From assembly GCA_012845835.1 (NCBI GenBank), contig JABAKD010000012.1:6663344-6727343 (forward strand): 64,000 bases of DNA, given 5' to 3'. Shown one piece after another: positions 12,896-23,285 of this stretch. Below the pieces are notes generated by a model, which ran no database searches, had not been told where the DNA came from, and was given only the letters and a program-made list of their open reading frames with translations. The translations under genes and the position numbers were made by a program. How positions within the stretch are numbered: position 1 is the stretch's first letter; each line of letters opens with the position of its first letter. The DNA comes from Undaria pinnatifida (lineage: Eukaryota; Sar; Phaeophyceae; Laminariales; Alariaceae).

Positions 12896-13050
12896 GCACA
12901 CGCACACACTCCCTCCCCCTGATTTCGCCACAACACAAGATATCAACCTGCGTTACACACAACTCTCCCGACATTATGACACTTTTAAGCTAATGATTCC
13001 CGACGCTCATCACCAACCACCTCCCGCCACAGGTGGTAGCCCGCCTTCTT

Positions 13051-14190
13051 CGTCTTGAGAAGATGCCATACCCTTCACTGACGGATTCTCGGCGTCTTCC
13101 TACTCAAGGCTTCCGTCAAGATGCTTCCACCAATTGTGGAATTATGCATCTTTTTTAGTCGTTTGCAGTTGTCATTTTTGGGTTCCGCTATGCGGCTGCG
13201 CAGCTTTCCCGGCCCGTTGCCTTTATTTGTAGTATTTAGGTTGTCCAAGTGTTTCGATTGCGGAATCTCAGGCACCCTGCCTTTCCCGTAACCATCTTTC
13301 CCTAGGACAGTCAGTTCAGAAACAGAAGGAAAACCGGGGTGGTTTCGCAAGCGTTAATTTTAGTTTTCGCGGCCTTCCTTTTCAGTACGGTGTACTAAGA
13401 CTTTTCATCGTCTTTTAGGAACTTTGACATGATGAAGTGTATGACGTTTATCAGGGTAGTATTTCCTGTACCCGTATCAATGATGGGTTGGCTTGCCTGG
13501 CGTTTATGTTTTCCGAACGGTTATCGTTTTTTATGAGTTTTCCTTCATCTCTTTATTGAGATATTTTAGCGTCTCTTCAACGCTCTGGGTGCATACATGC
13601 CTATGATATGTACGCGTTCAATAAGAGTCCCGTGACGTCGTGATGTGCCTAGTGCTTATCTGAGGTCACACGTATGACCTACAATTTGCGTGGCAGGTTC
13701 AATTTCAACCTGTTCAAGCACGGGCGGCAGTGCTATTGCAGTTCAAGTTCAGAGAAACGGCGTTGAGTTTTCATGGTTCCATGTGTGCATCTTGCCAGGG
13801 TGTTCGTGTTATTACCTGCCAATGATGAAAACATTTCACCATGTTTCGAAACTTCATTTTTGGCGCTAAATGCGCACGTCCAATGGGATTTTTTCCCCTT
13901 CCGGACGGCAATGTCATGGCCACGGACCAGAACGCTTTTCAACCCTGTCACGCGAGGTGCATTTTCCCTCGCCGTTTTCATTTTTCTTCTGTCCTTTGGG
14001 AATTGACGTTTCGTAACCGTCACACCTATACACAATGCGTTCGGGCTTTTTAAATTGTCACCTTCAAACTTATACACATTGCGTTTCCACTTTTCAAATT
14101 GTACTTCTTTCCCTGCGAAAACCTCCCGTCACTTCTCGATTTACTCTTTTGTATTCAATCTCCAACTTTTATGGAGGGCGGGGCCGCCGA
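13051..14190. other. no recognisable gene
   Basis: Only short frames without family resemblance. A local repeat is visible at about 13980-14110, where cacctatacacaatgcgttc and aaacttatacacattgcgtt head two related half-units. This could be the distal flank of the Helitron, but no terminal hairpin could be fixed. Confidence 0.4.
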
Positions 14191-14194
14191 TAGG

Positions 14195-14460
14195 CGGACC
14201 CGCCCGATCCTTGTATGACGTACGAGTATGTGTTTGTATCTGCCGGTGGTGTATTTCTGCTGCTGCTGCTTCTCTGTGTTGCTATCCTGCCGTTGCTGCA
14301 GCTGCAGTGCTGCTGCTGTTCGTCATCGTGTGTGCGTTGGATGACGCAATTTGTTGCTGTGGTTTATTGCACCTGACTAGCAAAGTTATTTGTACTGTAC
14401 TCCTTGGCAGTACTGTCGCATGTACAGCCTCGGTTTACCTGTAATCCTACACTCATAATA
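14195..14460 (+). repeat. CTG-rich dispersed repeat, copy 1
   Basis: This runs from tgacgtacgagtatgtgttt through a ctgctgctgct tract to cggtttacctgtaatcctac. It matches 20440-20735 along its whole length with many substitutions (perhaps 80% by eye). A GC-rich inverted repeat (ggcggggccgccgataggcg) stands just before it, as a related hairpin does before copy 2. Confidence 0.75.
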
Positions 14461-15051
14461 CATAATTATATATAAAATCATTCCTTGAATATCGAGTCAT
14501 TCCTTGGTGTCATGGACTTTGGTCAGGAGTTTTCTGTCTCGGCCTAAGTATGCGATTCGCGGAACTGGAATTCTCGGTCGAATATGGCTTGGTTCGAGCG
14601 CCGCCTTCGGGGGGCGGCTCCAACGCCCCTCGCCCTGCCGTGTCCGTTCCGCACATCGACGTGAACGCGGAAGGGTGCCGAGCGAGACGAGCGAGTGTCG
14701 AGGAGGAATTTTGGAAAAATTGTTGAATCTTAATGGCTGCAACGCCTGAATGATTTACAAAATTGGCATCATTTCCAAACGGTACGTGATAATGTTTGGA
14801 ATTTTGCGGTGGCATACTCTCGAGCGTTAGTTTCTTTGCTGTACTTTTTCACTAGTTCGTTTGGTTTCTTGCTCGGCATTTTATTGCTTCTGTTTCTGCT
14901 CGTTTTGACAGCTGAAAATTCATTTTTTTAGTGTGGGTTCACCTAAAACGTGACACAACTTACCGACGATATCCAACAACTTCGTGACACAAATTACCGA
15001 CGGCAAGACGTTTCGTGACAAAATAACTCCCAAATCATGATACTTTCACGT
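14461..15051. other. no recognisable gene
   Basis: Includes a GC-rich stretch (14590-14700), and at about 14950-15020 a short imperfect repeat of cgtgacacaa(c/a)ttaccgacg. No coding support. Confidence 0.4.
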
Positions 15052-15961
15052 AACAGAATTTCGAGACAAAACAAAGCAGGTAGAGCCGTCTCTTCGGCCT
15101 TTGGCCCTGGCTTTAGCACGGCCGCTGACACTCCAGACAGCCTCTGCTGTAGGCATGAACGAGTGCGGTTGATTCGCAGCGAACTATCCCGCTGTGCTCG
15201 CTTCTATGTGGCCATTGTCCATGCCATTTCATGTCACCTTCCTTCTGTTTTGAGCTCGTCGTCGTACGGTTGAGGTACGAGGAAACCCGTACGTACTCGG
15301 TGAGAACAGCAGTATGTACGACGAGCATGAACGCCAATTGACGACATTGGCAAGCACAAAACAGCAGGTGTAGCAGCAGTAGCCGAAGGGCGAAACGTCT
15401 AGCACATAATGCAGCAACAAGTAGCAACCAGAACTACAGCAGATAGCTCAAAGTGCAGTGCGAGTGCCGTTGGCAAAGTTTAGTCGTACACGCATCACTC
15501 TGTCCAATATATAACAGAATTTGGAGACAAAACAAAGCAGGTAGAGCCGTCTCTTCGGCCTTTTGCCCTGGCTTTAGCACGGCCGCTGACACTCCAGACA
15601 GCCTCTGCTGTAGGCATGAACGAGTGCGGTTGATTCGCAGCGAACTATCCCGCTGTGCTCGCTTCTATGTGGCCATTGTCCATGCCATTTCATGTCACCT
15701 CCCTTCTGTTTTGAGCTCGTCGTCGTACGGTTGAGGTACGAGGAAACCCGCACGTACTCGGTGAGAACAGCAGTATGTACGACGAGCATGAACGCCAATT
15801 GACGACATTGGCAAACACACAACAGCAGGTGTAGCAGCAGTAACCGAAGGGCGAAACGTCTAGCACATAATGCAGCAACAAGTAGCAACCAGAACTACAG
15901 CAGATAGCTCAAAGTGCAGTGCGAGTGCCGTTGGCAAGTTTAGTCGTACACGCATCACTCT
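15052..15961. repeat. 461-bp tandem duplication
   Basis: Copy 1 is 15052-15512 and copy 2 is 15513-15961. They differ at only a few positions (for example ggcctttggcc versus ggccttttgcc), so the duplication is recent. Both contain the same minus-strand frames, but these are short, unlike any family I know, and are duplicated passively. Two LTRs left in tandem is one possible origin; no TG...CA ends with a target duplication were found. Confidence 0.9.
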
Positions 15962-16992
15962 CAAGAGCCAACAAGAGGCAGGGCAGGGGCCCCCAACACA
16001 GAGACACGTGACAACCACGGCCAGCTGTCGATCGCGTAATTGGCCGGTAGTCCGTGCTTCGGTGGGTGTATCGGAAGTCGTTCGTAGTACTACTGCTGTA
16101 GACCGTCGAAAGACCACGTGACATGTGACATCCCGTTCTGGTGGCAGCCTCGCCAGTAGACCCCCCAAAATTATTTTTCTTTTCTTTTTCTTGGCCCCAT
16201 GCACCCATTTCCTTTCCTTTCTCTTCTTTGTTCTTTGTTTCTTTTTTCCAATTGACTTGCGTCTGTTGTGCGTATGCGTAGTGATAGATACTACGTGTGA
16301 CATATTCGTGGTTAGTCTTTTGGGTGGCAAGCGGTATAGTCGGTTTTCCCAGGCGCGAGTAATGAGACGTATGCACCGGTATGGACCTGGCACATCGTAT
16401 ACTGACTCCCGATTTCACTTTTATATGTTTCTGGTGGAGGCATGAATTGCGTCAGCTGTGATTCATGCGTGTACCACCTTGGGTTGTCTGTGTTTTTCCC
16501 TAGGGTATTCCTCTGCTCCAGAGTGACTGGAACCAGTCCTGTGACCACGGACTGGATTGTGCGAGTTAATGTGAGAACAACAACAACTGAAATATTGCCT
16601 GTTTCTTGACCTTTCAGCTGCTTCCTGCAAATTTGGTTTTTCTGCCAACACGATTTTGAACCTTTTCGCGATTTTTTCTTTTTTTTTTGTCTAGTAAGTT
16701 GATTTGCCGCTAATTTGCCGCCTGTGCATTAGTTGCGGAACGGTCCAGCTTTAGCTTTTCTTTGATTCGCACCATTTGTTTTGTAGTTGGCGAAGCTTCA
16801 TCGGCTGAAATCTGGGCTTGGCTCATCAGCTCCACACCGCCCAGCACCCCATCGCAGCGCTATAGCTCACAGCAACGAAGCGCCGTGCAGTGCCCTGCGG
16901 CTCAGCTCAGCAGCGCACCGCAGCGCAGCGCTAGCTCAGCAGAGCGAAGCGCTATGCTTTGCCGTGCTCTGCCGTCGCGATCGTTCGTTGTT
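15962..16992. other. no recognisable gene; short-period GC-rich tract
   Basis: The only structure I see is a run of agcgc/cagcgca words at 16835-16960. Short frames here look like noise. Confidence 0.4.
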
Positions 16993-18301
16993 CATGATAT
17001 CTAAAACTCCGCGTAGGCTGATATTTAGGTATTTGGCGCTTTATTCCATACATATCGCGTCAACCATCGTAATATCATACAATATGGGGGAGGGAATGTA
17101 ATCTCTACGCAAAGATCCTGTTTTGTTTCAATCAATTGTCAGCCGGCCGCCCCGGTGGTCTAATGGTTTTACCCTCGAATACTACTAACGTTTGGTTGTC
17201 CTTGAGTTCGACACCCACCACGATGAAATTTGACTTTATTTGCAAAAATGCAATAAAAAAAAGAGATCAACTGCTGAGAGCGCCTGCTAGGTACAATTCG
17301 ACGCGAGTCGACAAGGGAAGAAAATGCTCGATTCTCCTCGCGGTAAAAATGAAGGCATGTGATGAAGTGGGGAGGGAGGAGGAGGGCCCGCTATGTGACC
17401 CCGGATCTGAGTTACTACTGGGAGGGAGCGCGAGAATGGTGCGGGGATGATAAATGGGATGAAGAAAAAAAAATGTTGCAAAGAAAGGTATATGATCATT
17501 TCTACCAGTAAATAATATGTCAGTCTCTGGGGAAATACGCACGGCACCATCAGCAGTCGTCATGGTAGAGACACTCCGGATATTATGTATTGAGGGGACG
17601 CGTCCGATTTCGACAACGTGAAAGCACCCACGAAGCAAAGATAGCAGACACACATATCCCGCCTTCTCGAGAAAAAACAGAGAAGAAGCGCTACGCCAAC
17701 CTCCCGTACGAGCAAAGCCACCCCCGCACCTATCTTAGACAACGCCGCCTCAACGAGAGGTCGCCCTCCTCTTCTTCGTTTTTCTCCTCGCCCGCAACCA
17801 CGCAGACCATCAATGCGACAGCCTTCACGTAATAAACAAAGCAATATTCTTCCAAAACCTCGCCGGCTGACATGGCCCCATGTCGACGTTTGATGCAAAC
17901 CGACTTTGCATCCTGTCGACTTCGAACCTCCATTGCCACGGGGACAGCAGTGCAGTCTCTTCATTAATGCCAAGGCCTCTTTCGTTTCGCCTAGAGGCGA
18001 CACAGGTTCTCAATAATACTCTTTTCGGTATTTTTGTTTGATAGACGCCAACTTTTACTTGACGGCGCATTTAACATAGTGTATTTCGCCTATCCTTGCC
18101 TTCTTTGTTGTATAATATTACGTTTTTTTTCTGTCAAATCATGACTTTCATAATCCCATGTTCGTATTAAACTCTTGGCATTACTTTAAAGTTCAATGCA
18201 TGCCAAATCGGACAGCTACACCTTAAGTTGTCGAAGTGCTGCCCTGCCCTACCCGAAGCATGGGCGCCGGCGAATGCCGGCGCCCATGCGGAGCCCTTGT
18301 A
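16993..18301 (-). mobile_element. uninterrupted arm of a 1.3-kb inverted duplication (SINE-bearing element)
   Basis: From catgatatctaaaactcc to ggcgcccatgcggagccctt the sequence matches 61726-63982 in inverse orientation with few differences, for example a 9-bp indel near 17550. The two ends carry related inverted words (actccgcgtagg and ggctccgcatggg), suggesting a transposable unit with imperfect terminal inverted repeats. A perfect 14-bp stem with a GAAT loop lies at 18258-18289. Frames inside (such as 18003-17560 on the minus strand) are not preserved between the two copies, so the element appears non-coding. It contains the tRNA-like core described next. Confidence 0.85.
17140..17255 (+). 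repeat. tRNA-derived SINE core
   Basis: An internal RNA polymerase III promoter can be read: A box tggtctaatgg at 17156-17166 and B box gttcgacac at 17206-17214, about 40 bp apart. An A-rich stretch (aataaaaaaaagag) follows at about 17252. The inverted copy at 63765-63823 has the better A box TGGTGTAGTGG. The cloverleaf is only partly formed, so this is a tRNA-derived repeat rather than a functional tRNA gene. Confidence 0.7.
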
Positions 18302-18311
18302 CCAGGTATCA

Positions 18312-18382
18312 TGCATCCTCGAAAATTACGGGCATGCGTGGAGCCAAGGCGGGCGGCAGCCCACCGCGGCGAGCGGTCATGG
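18312..18382 (+). repeat. GC hairpin repeat, copy 1
   Basis: The sequence gggcatgcgtggagccaagg followed by cgggcggcagcccaccgcgg forms a GC-rich hairpin and matches 20374-20428 and 20748-20815. It starts only about 10 bp beyond the end of the inverted-duplication arm. Confidence 0.7.
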
Positions 18383-18384
18383 TT

Positions 18385-19490
18385 GGAAGGTGGTGGTTTC
18401 GAATCACATCTACGATCACTTTCTTTTTGTGTGTATGCGTATCATGATTTTTTTTTTCAAGTTACGACAAAGTAGCATGTATGTGTTCGTTATGGGTGGA
18501 AGGTCGCAGCTTCGAATCCCTCCACAGGAATATGCATACGAGCATGCTTTTTTTCGGTGTGTACTAGGTATTTTCTTTTACGTTATGGACATAAAAGGTT
18601 GAGTGGCTCAAACGATTGATATGTTAATATGTGGATTGATTTTGGTGGGAAGGTCGCGGTTTCGATTCCCTCTACGATCGTTTCTTTTTGTGTGTATTTT
18701 TTTCTACATACGTTTCAACAGGTTGACATGCGTTCGTTATGGTTGAAAGGTCGCAGCTTCGAATCCTTCTGCGAGGATTTTTTTTTTGTGTGTATTTTTA
18801 TTTCTACGTTTCACTGCAAGTTTGATATAACCTATCTTTCTTGCGGTGGTGTACGTATCGTTGGTACCCTTACTGCCCTTGGTATTTTTTCGCTGCTATA
18901 GATACATGCCAGGTATATATATCGGGTAGATTCATATATTAATATGTTGTTTGCACGAGAAACACCGAAGGCTCCGATTCAGACCAGGTTTTTCGCCGTC
19001 TTCGAAATAACTCGAGCTGAGGTCCACTTCTCGACGCGCCGTTTCTTGGACGTGCCTCACCTTGCGCGACTCGTCCGACCCTGCCGGGATTGGTGTCGGT
19101 CGTGCTAGCGTCGTCTCTCTGCGGGGGTGCTCTGTTTGTTTCTTTGGTCAAAATATCAATTGTTCTATTCGTACGTACAGATGCATGTCAACCTGATAAA
19201 TTTCACATGTAAAAACATGAGTATAAACGGTTGGGCTGCTGCCCCATTGAACAGGTCGTTCGTGGTTCGACTCCAGGATCCTTTTTTTTTGTGAGATTCC
19301 TTTTTTTATTCCGATGTAGAAACATTTGAATCATCATGATTGAGGTGCATTATATATTAGAATCTGTGCAATCGAGTAGTAGTTTTTTCTTTTTGTTAGG
19401 CGCCGTGTGTGGGGACAACAACGGGTGGTTAGAAGGTAGCTTGCACTCCTTAAGAATGTAATAAGGTCGTCGGTTTGATTCCCGGAATGC
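18385..19490 (+). repeat. array of degenerate tRNA-like repeats with B boxes
   Basis: Six B-box-like sites occur on the same strand: ggtttcgaatc (18394), gcttcgaatcc (18509), ggtttcgattcc (18658), gcttcgaatcc (18757), ggttcgactcc (19264) and ggtttgattcc (19471). The first four are 100-150 bp apart, and each is followed by a T-rich segment containing the word gtgtgta. The upstream word ggttgaaaggtcgcag is shared by several. This looks like a tandem array of decayed tRNA-derived SINE units. None folds into a complete tRNA by eye. Confidence 0.6.
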
Positions 19491-19943
19491 TTCCAGTTTA
19501 ATGTTTTTTGTATACCGTTTTTCTTTCATAATTGTTTGCTGGGCACCGTATGTGAGTGGTTTCACCACACAGGGTACCTGAGCCTGATAAATACGTATAC
19601 AAAATTGCCGCTGCTGCTCGGAGAACGCTCCTCAGCTTTTCTTAGACGTGTTTTTGAGTTTTTGCCGTGCTAGCTTGCAATGAGGACCCCCCTCGGTCTG
19701 AAACTCCCTCATCTTGCTCCCCGACCCCGACTGTGTCGGAGGAGGCCTAGGGCGTGCTTGCACCGTGCCCGGGCTGCCGGCTGGCAGGGTGTGCTGTACA
19801 CGTTTTGTGCAAGAATATTTAAAATACGTCATCTGTGAGTTCGACTAGTTGAGCGGTCGATTCTGAGTTCTAACAGTTAAGCGGTCTAGATTCAGCGTTG
19901 CAAGCTGCATGGTGCATGAGTCTCGTGGCCATTACATACATTG

Positions 19944-20060
19944 GAATACTCGAATGCAGGGGAGAAGAGAGGAGTTTGGTCCAGGTACATATGGTTGGAG
20001 TACTCGAATACAAGGGAGAAAAGTGGAGAAAGGTCCAGGTACATATGGTTGGACTGCTAG
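19944..20060 (+). repeat. 54-bp tandem repeat, about two copies
   Basis: The words tactcgaatacaagggagaa and ggtccaggtacatatggttg recur with 54-bp spacing (anchors 19947 and 20001). Confidence 0.75.
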
Positions 20061-20373
20061 AAATGATGATACAGCAGCAGTACGTCCGAGGTACGAGGTG
20101 GTTTAGCGATTACTGCTGTTGCTATTGCAGTAGTCCTGCCATACTACCCGCCGGTACTCGTATGTACCTGGCATATTATACGATAATGTATTTCTCGTCC
20201 TCCCGACCGTTCCTTTGCTTTATCCCTTCAATATATACAACCCCCCTCCCCCTCAACACTTGTTCCACCTAATAGTTGCACTACTATGAACTGATTTAAT
20301 ACGACACCGTACCCCTGGGCAGTAATTTGCCGCTTCTACGGTCCCTCTCCGCTTATTTTACTACCTGTCTTAC

Positions 20374-20428
20374 GGGCATGCGCGGAGCCGCAGTCGGGCG
20401 TCAGCCCGCCGCGACGAACCTCCCCTGG
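20374..20428 (+). repeat. GC hairpin repeat, copy 2
   Basis: The sequence gggcatgcgcggagccgcag then tcgggcgtcagcccgccgcg. It is in direct orientation with copy 3 and stands immediately before the CTG-rich repeat at 20440. Confidence 0.75.
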
Positions 20429-20439
20429 TATACGATCGT

Positions 20440-20735
20440 ATTAATATTATACTGATGTACGCTGCTGTACGACGTACGGGTATGTACTTGTATATACCTG
20501 TCAGGCATTTCTGCTGCTGCTTCCCTGCTGTTGCTACCCTGCTGTTGCTGCAGCTGCAGTGCTGCTGCTACCGCTGCCGCTGCTTTTCGTCATCACATGT
20601 ATGCCGGATGACGTACTGTACTATTTGCTGTGGTATATTTGCACCTGATTGGCGCGATATATTTTTCATGTACCTCTTGGCTGTACTGTCGAATGTACAG
20701 CCTCGAATTACCTATAATACTATACTCATATGATA
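20440..20735 (+). repeat. CTG-rich dispersed repeat, copy 2
   Basis: Second copy of the family at 14195-14460: gtacgacgtacgggtatgta, a ctgctgctt/gctgctgctacc tract, and a closing stretch cgaattacctataatactat. It is bracketed by direct 55-bp hairpin repeats (20374-20428 and 20762-20815), so the bracket and the CTG body may form one mobile unit. Confidence 0.75.
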
Positions 20736-20747
20736 GTGACTGTCACG

Positions 20748-20815
20748 CATCCTCGGATTACGGGCATGCGCGGAGCCAAAGCGGGCGGCAGCCCGCCGCA
20801 GCGAAGCCTCCCTGG
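20748..20815 (+). repeat. GC hairpin repeat, copy 3
   Basis: The sequence gggcatgcgcggagccaaag then cgggcggcagcccgccgcag; the inner cgggcggcagcccg can pair. Upstream atcctcggattac is shared with copy 1 (18316). Confidence 0.75.
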
Positions 20816-20834
20816 TTTTTACAAGTATTATATA

Positions 20835-21196
20835 TGAGGGTTTGAGATAACCCAGGTTCGACTCGCAACTTGCAACTACTTCTCTTCTTGCCTTTCGTAG
20901 CGTGGAGGACACGCCAGGTTGGGGCAAGGTTCGACGGCGAACCAAGCGACGGTAACGATAGAAGTGCCTCGAGGCAACGAGAGATGCTCCGTAGGCAAAA
21001 CAGAGAGTCGACAGTGATTCCTTGTCAGAGGAATACGTGACTACCCGCCTCTCTGTCATCAGAATGTACGGAGACTCCACGACCACTTTTAGTACAACAA
21101 GACACGAAATCCAATACCTCTGGAACGGCTACCGTTCATACAAATCTTCACGCGAAGATCTGCCTACGTAATGGTAGGAAGTGTACCTGCGACCCA
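20835..21196 (-). repeat. 3' LTR of the Ty3/gypsy element
   Basis: A 362-bp repeat starting tgagggtttgagataaccca on the plus strand and ending gtacctgcgaccca. It pairs with 29035-29396 without length difference. Confidence 0.9.
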
Positions 21197-21927
21197 TATC
21201 GCCCCACAATGTTTGAACGATACATACCGGAGAACCCAGCACAGCTTTCGAACATTTAGTGAGGAGACAGGTTTTCAGGTTATCTAAAAAATAAGGGTAT
21301 AGTACTATGGTAGTCAATGTGTATGTTTCCACTTGCTCATTTTCTAATAATGTCATCCCCTGCGCAGTTAGAACCACGGGCTTATATGAGCATGATAGAA
21401 TTAAACGAAAGATGTCAGTCACACACTGTGAACTATCAGTGGTTTGTACTTTCATTCTTCACCAGAACGGTTATCCGGTCCCGAAATCGCGTACTCAACG
21501 ATAACAACAACGTTTTATAACGGGCGATGGTACCTTTGGCAATAGTCAGAACATTCCTCACCATGAACGATGTGTGTATGAGACGTTTGCCTGCAGAGCT
21601 TGGTATGCACCGAATGATGAGTATACAAATGTGCTGAACAACGATTTGCCAGAAAACGATGCACGCAGAGTATGCAACACGGCAAACGATTGATCGATCA
21701 AAACGATAAGAGTCTGCATGACTTGACGATAGTGTGGATACAACGATGACGGCGCAGTATGACGGACTGCGGTTGCATGGTTAACGATAAGGTGGCACGT
21801 CTCGAGTATCGAAAAAGGCTTAATCGACAGAACGGCAAGATCATGGCCACGGGTCAGCAAACGATGGTGGCTGAACAAACGTAATCAGTATACAGATTTC
21901 CCCCCCCTCCCCCACAAGAAATATTTA

Positions 21928-22325
21928 TAGTTTCCACGCACAAATTGACCTGCCCCACCCGTCCCCTCCCCCCCTCCCGCCCCCCTTTTGATCAAAATCA
22001 GCCCCCCACGTCCTTAAAAATTCCGCCCTCCCCTGACCGGATATTCGACTTACAGGATTCACTTGATAAACGGATGCATTTCCTTCCACAGCTGTCAGAT
22101 TTTGTCCCCCTCAGAAACGGGTTTTATAGTTTCCGCGCACAGACTGCCTAACATCACCCTGTTGACCCTGATAGCTACACTGTAGTTGCAAGGGGAGTCG
22201 CCGACCTATATCCTTAATGAGGACACACAACCCGTAATACTCGCGATCAGAGTATCACACACAGCTTGCAAAGATGAGTTTCGACAAAATATTCGATCTC
22301 ACAGCTGGAGTGTATTTTAGTTTTT
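21928..22325 (+). repeat. dispersed repeat (tagtttccacgcac family), copy nested in the gypsy element
   Basis: From tagtttccacgcacaaattg to cagctggagtgtattttag this matches 55978-56433 in the same orientation and part of 55091-55372 in inverse orientation. It carries C-rich runs near 21900 and 21950-21980. Its position between integrase and the 3' LTR shows insertion after the retrotransposon. No open frame of interest. Confidence 0.85.
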
Positions 22326-22510
22326 ATAAGATATCTGCATAATGACGAGACTTCCTGCCAGTCAATCAACGGTTGACTGTGTGTAGGTCGCACGGTAATA
22401 CGTGATACGACTGGGGAACATTCCATATGTGGATTTCTGTAACTAAGGAGTACACAGCTCACGCGCTCGACTATAACTCTGGTCAATCCAACAAAACGAT
22501 TCTGACACTG

Positions 22511-22826
22511 GAGAAAGCATTACAAATGCATTCGGGAGCCTCCAATATATCATACAGAACAAACGATGCTCATTAATTGATTAACCTCACTGCGGCCAAT
22601 GTGTACTTCAAGTCTATGCGCACTGTACACAGCTACAATTTCTCAACTAACCCAACAATGACGCCTGAGAGAAAGCATTACAAATGCATTCAGGAGCCTC
22701 CAATATATCATACAGAACAAACGATGTTCATTAATTGATTAACCTCACTGCGGCCAATGTGTACTTCAAGTATATGCGCACTGTACACAGCTACAATTCC
22801 TCAACTAACCCAACAATGACGCCTGA
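22511..22826. repeat. 158-bp tandem duplication
   Basis: Units 22511-22668 and 22669-22826 begin gagaaagcattacaaatgca and differ at only about five positions. They lie in the non-coding 3' part of the gypsy element. Confidence 0.9.
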
Positions 22827-23285
22827 GTGTATACTGTTCGTATATGCACACCATTGCGTAACTACTGGTCGAACGCCCCCCACACCAACACTTACTACCC
22901 CAATGTGTAGCAGTGTCTCTGAACCGTGTACGTCTCTGATTCTATAGCACGTTATTCACAAGAAAAATGATAAATTTTCGTGTGAGGTACTTCCACACGA
23001 AGAAACGAACGAAAGCAAACATCCACTATTGGTATAAAACCAGGATCTCAGCTGTTGGGCAGCAGCAATCGAGTATCCAACCATGACTCAATACGTGGGC
23101 ACTACTCCACGAAATACGCCCAAGCAACCACCAAAGAAAGGACTCATGAGTGTTGCGACTCATTTGTCAACGACGCACTATTGACGAACGAAACCCGGCC
23201 GGAAAAAACAAAATAGTGGGGGCGGTGCAACGATACTGATGACAAGGGGCTCCCAGAAGGACGGAGGGTGGTACTGGGGCTTGTA

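Larger units (their letters stand above)
9784..13050. mobile_element. rearranged, decayed Helitron
   Basis: Three Helitron-type domains lie together: a Rep endonuclease on the minus strand, a PIF1-like helicase on the plus strand, and an OTU-like domain downstream of the helicase. In an intact Helitron, Rep and helicase are one protein on one strand. Here they meet head to head at about 10660-10690, so one part has been inverted. Every domain carries stops or frameshifts. I could not assign the 5' TC end or the 3' hairpin-CTRR end, so the outer limits are those of the recognisable protein homology. Confidence 0.8.

Noticed and set aside
17560-18003. 147-codon minus-strand frame in the inverted-duplication arm
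   Set aside because: The frame is broken in the nearly identical partner arm at 62994-63459, so it is not under coding constraint.
16993-18301. Helitron origin for the inverted-duplication element
   Set aside because: It has a hairpin near one end and no target duplication, but the end reads CTTG rather than CTRR and the termini share inverted words, which fits a TIR element better.
19190-19290. possible complete tRNA gene ending in cgtggttcgactccaggatc
   Set aside because: A T arm and poly-T follow, but I could not form D and anticodon arms with acceptable pairing.
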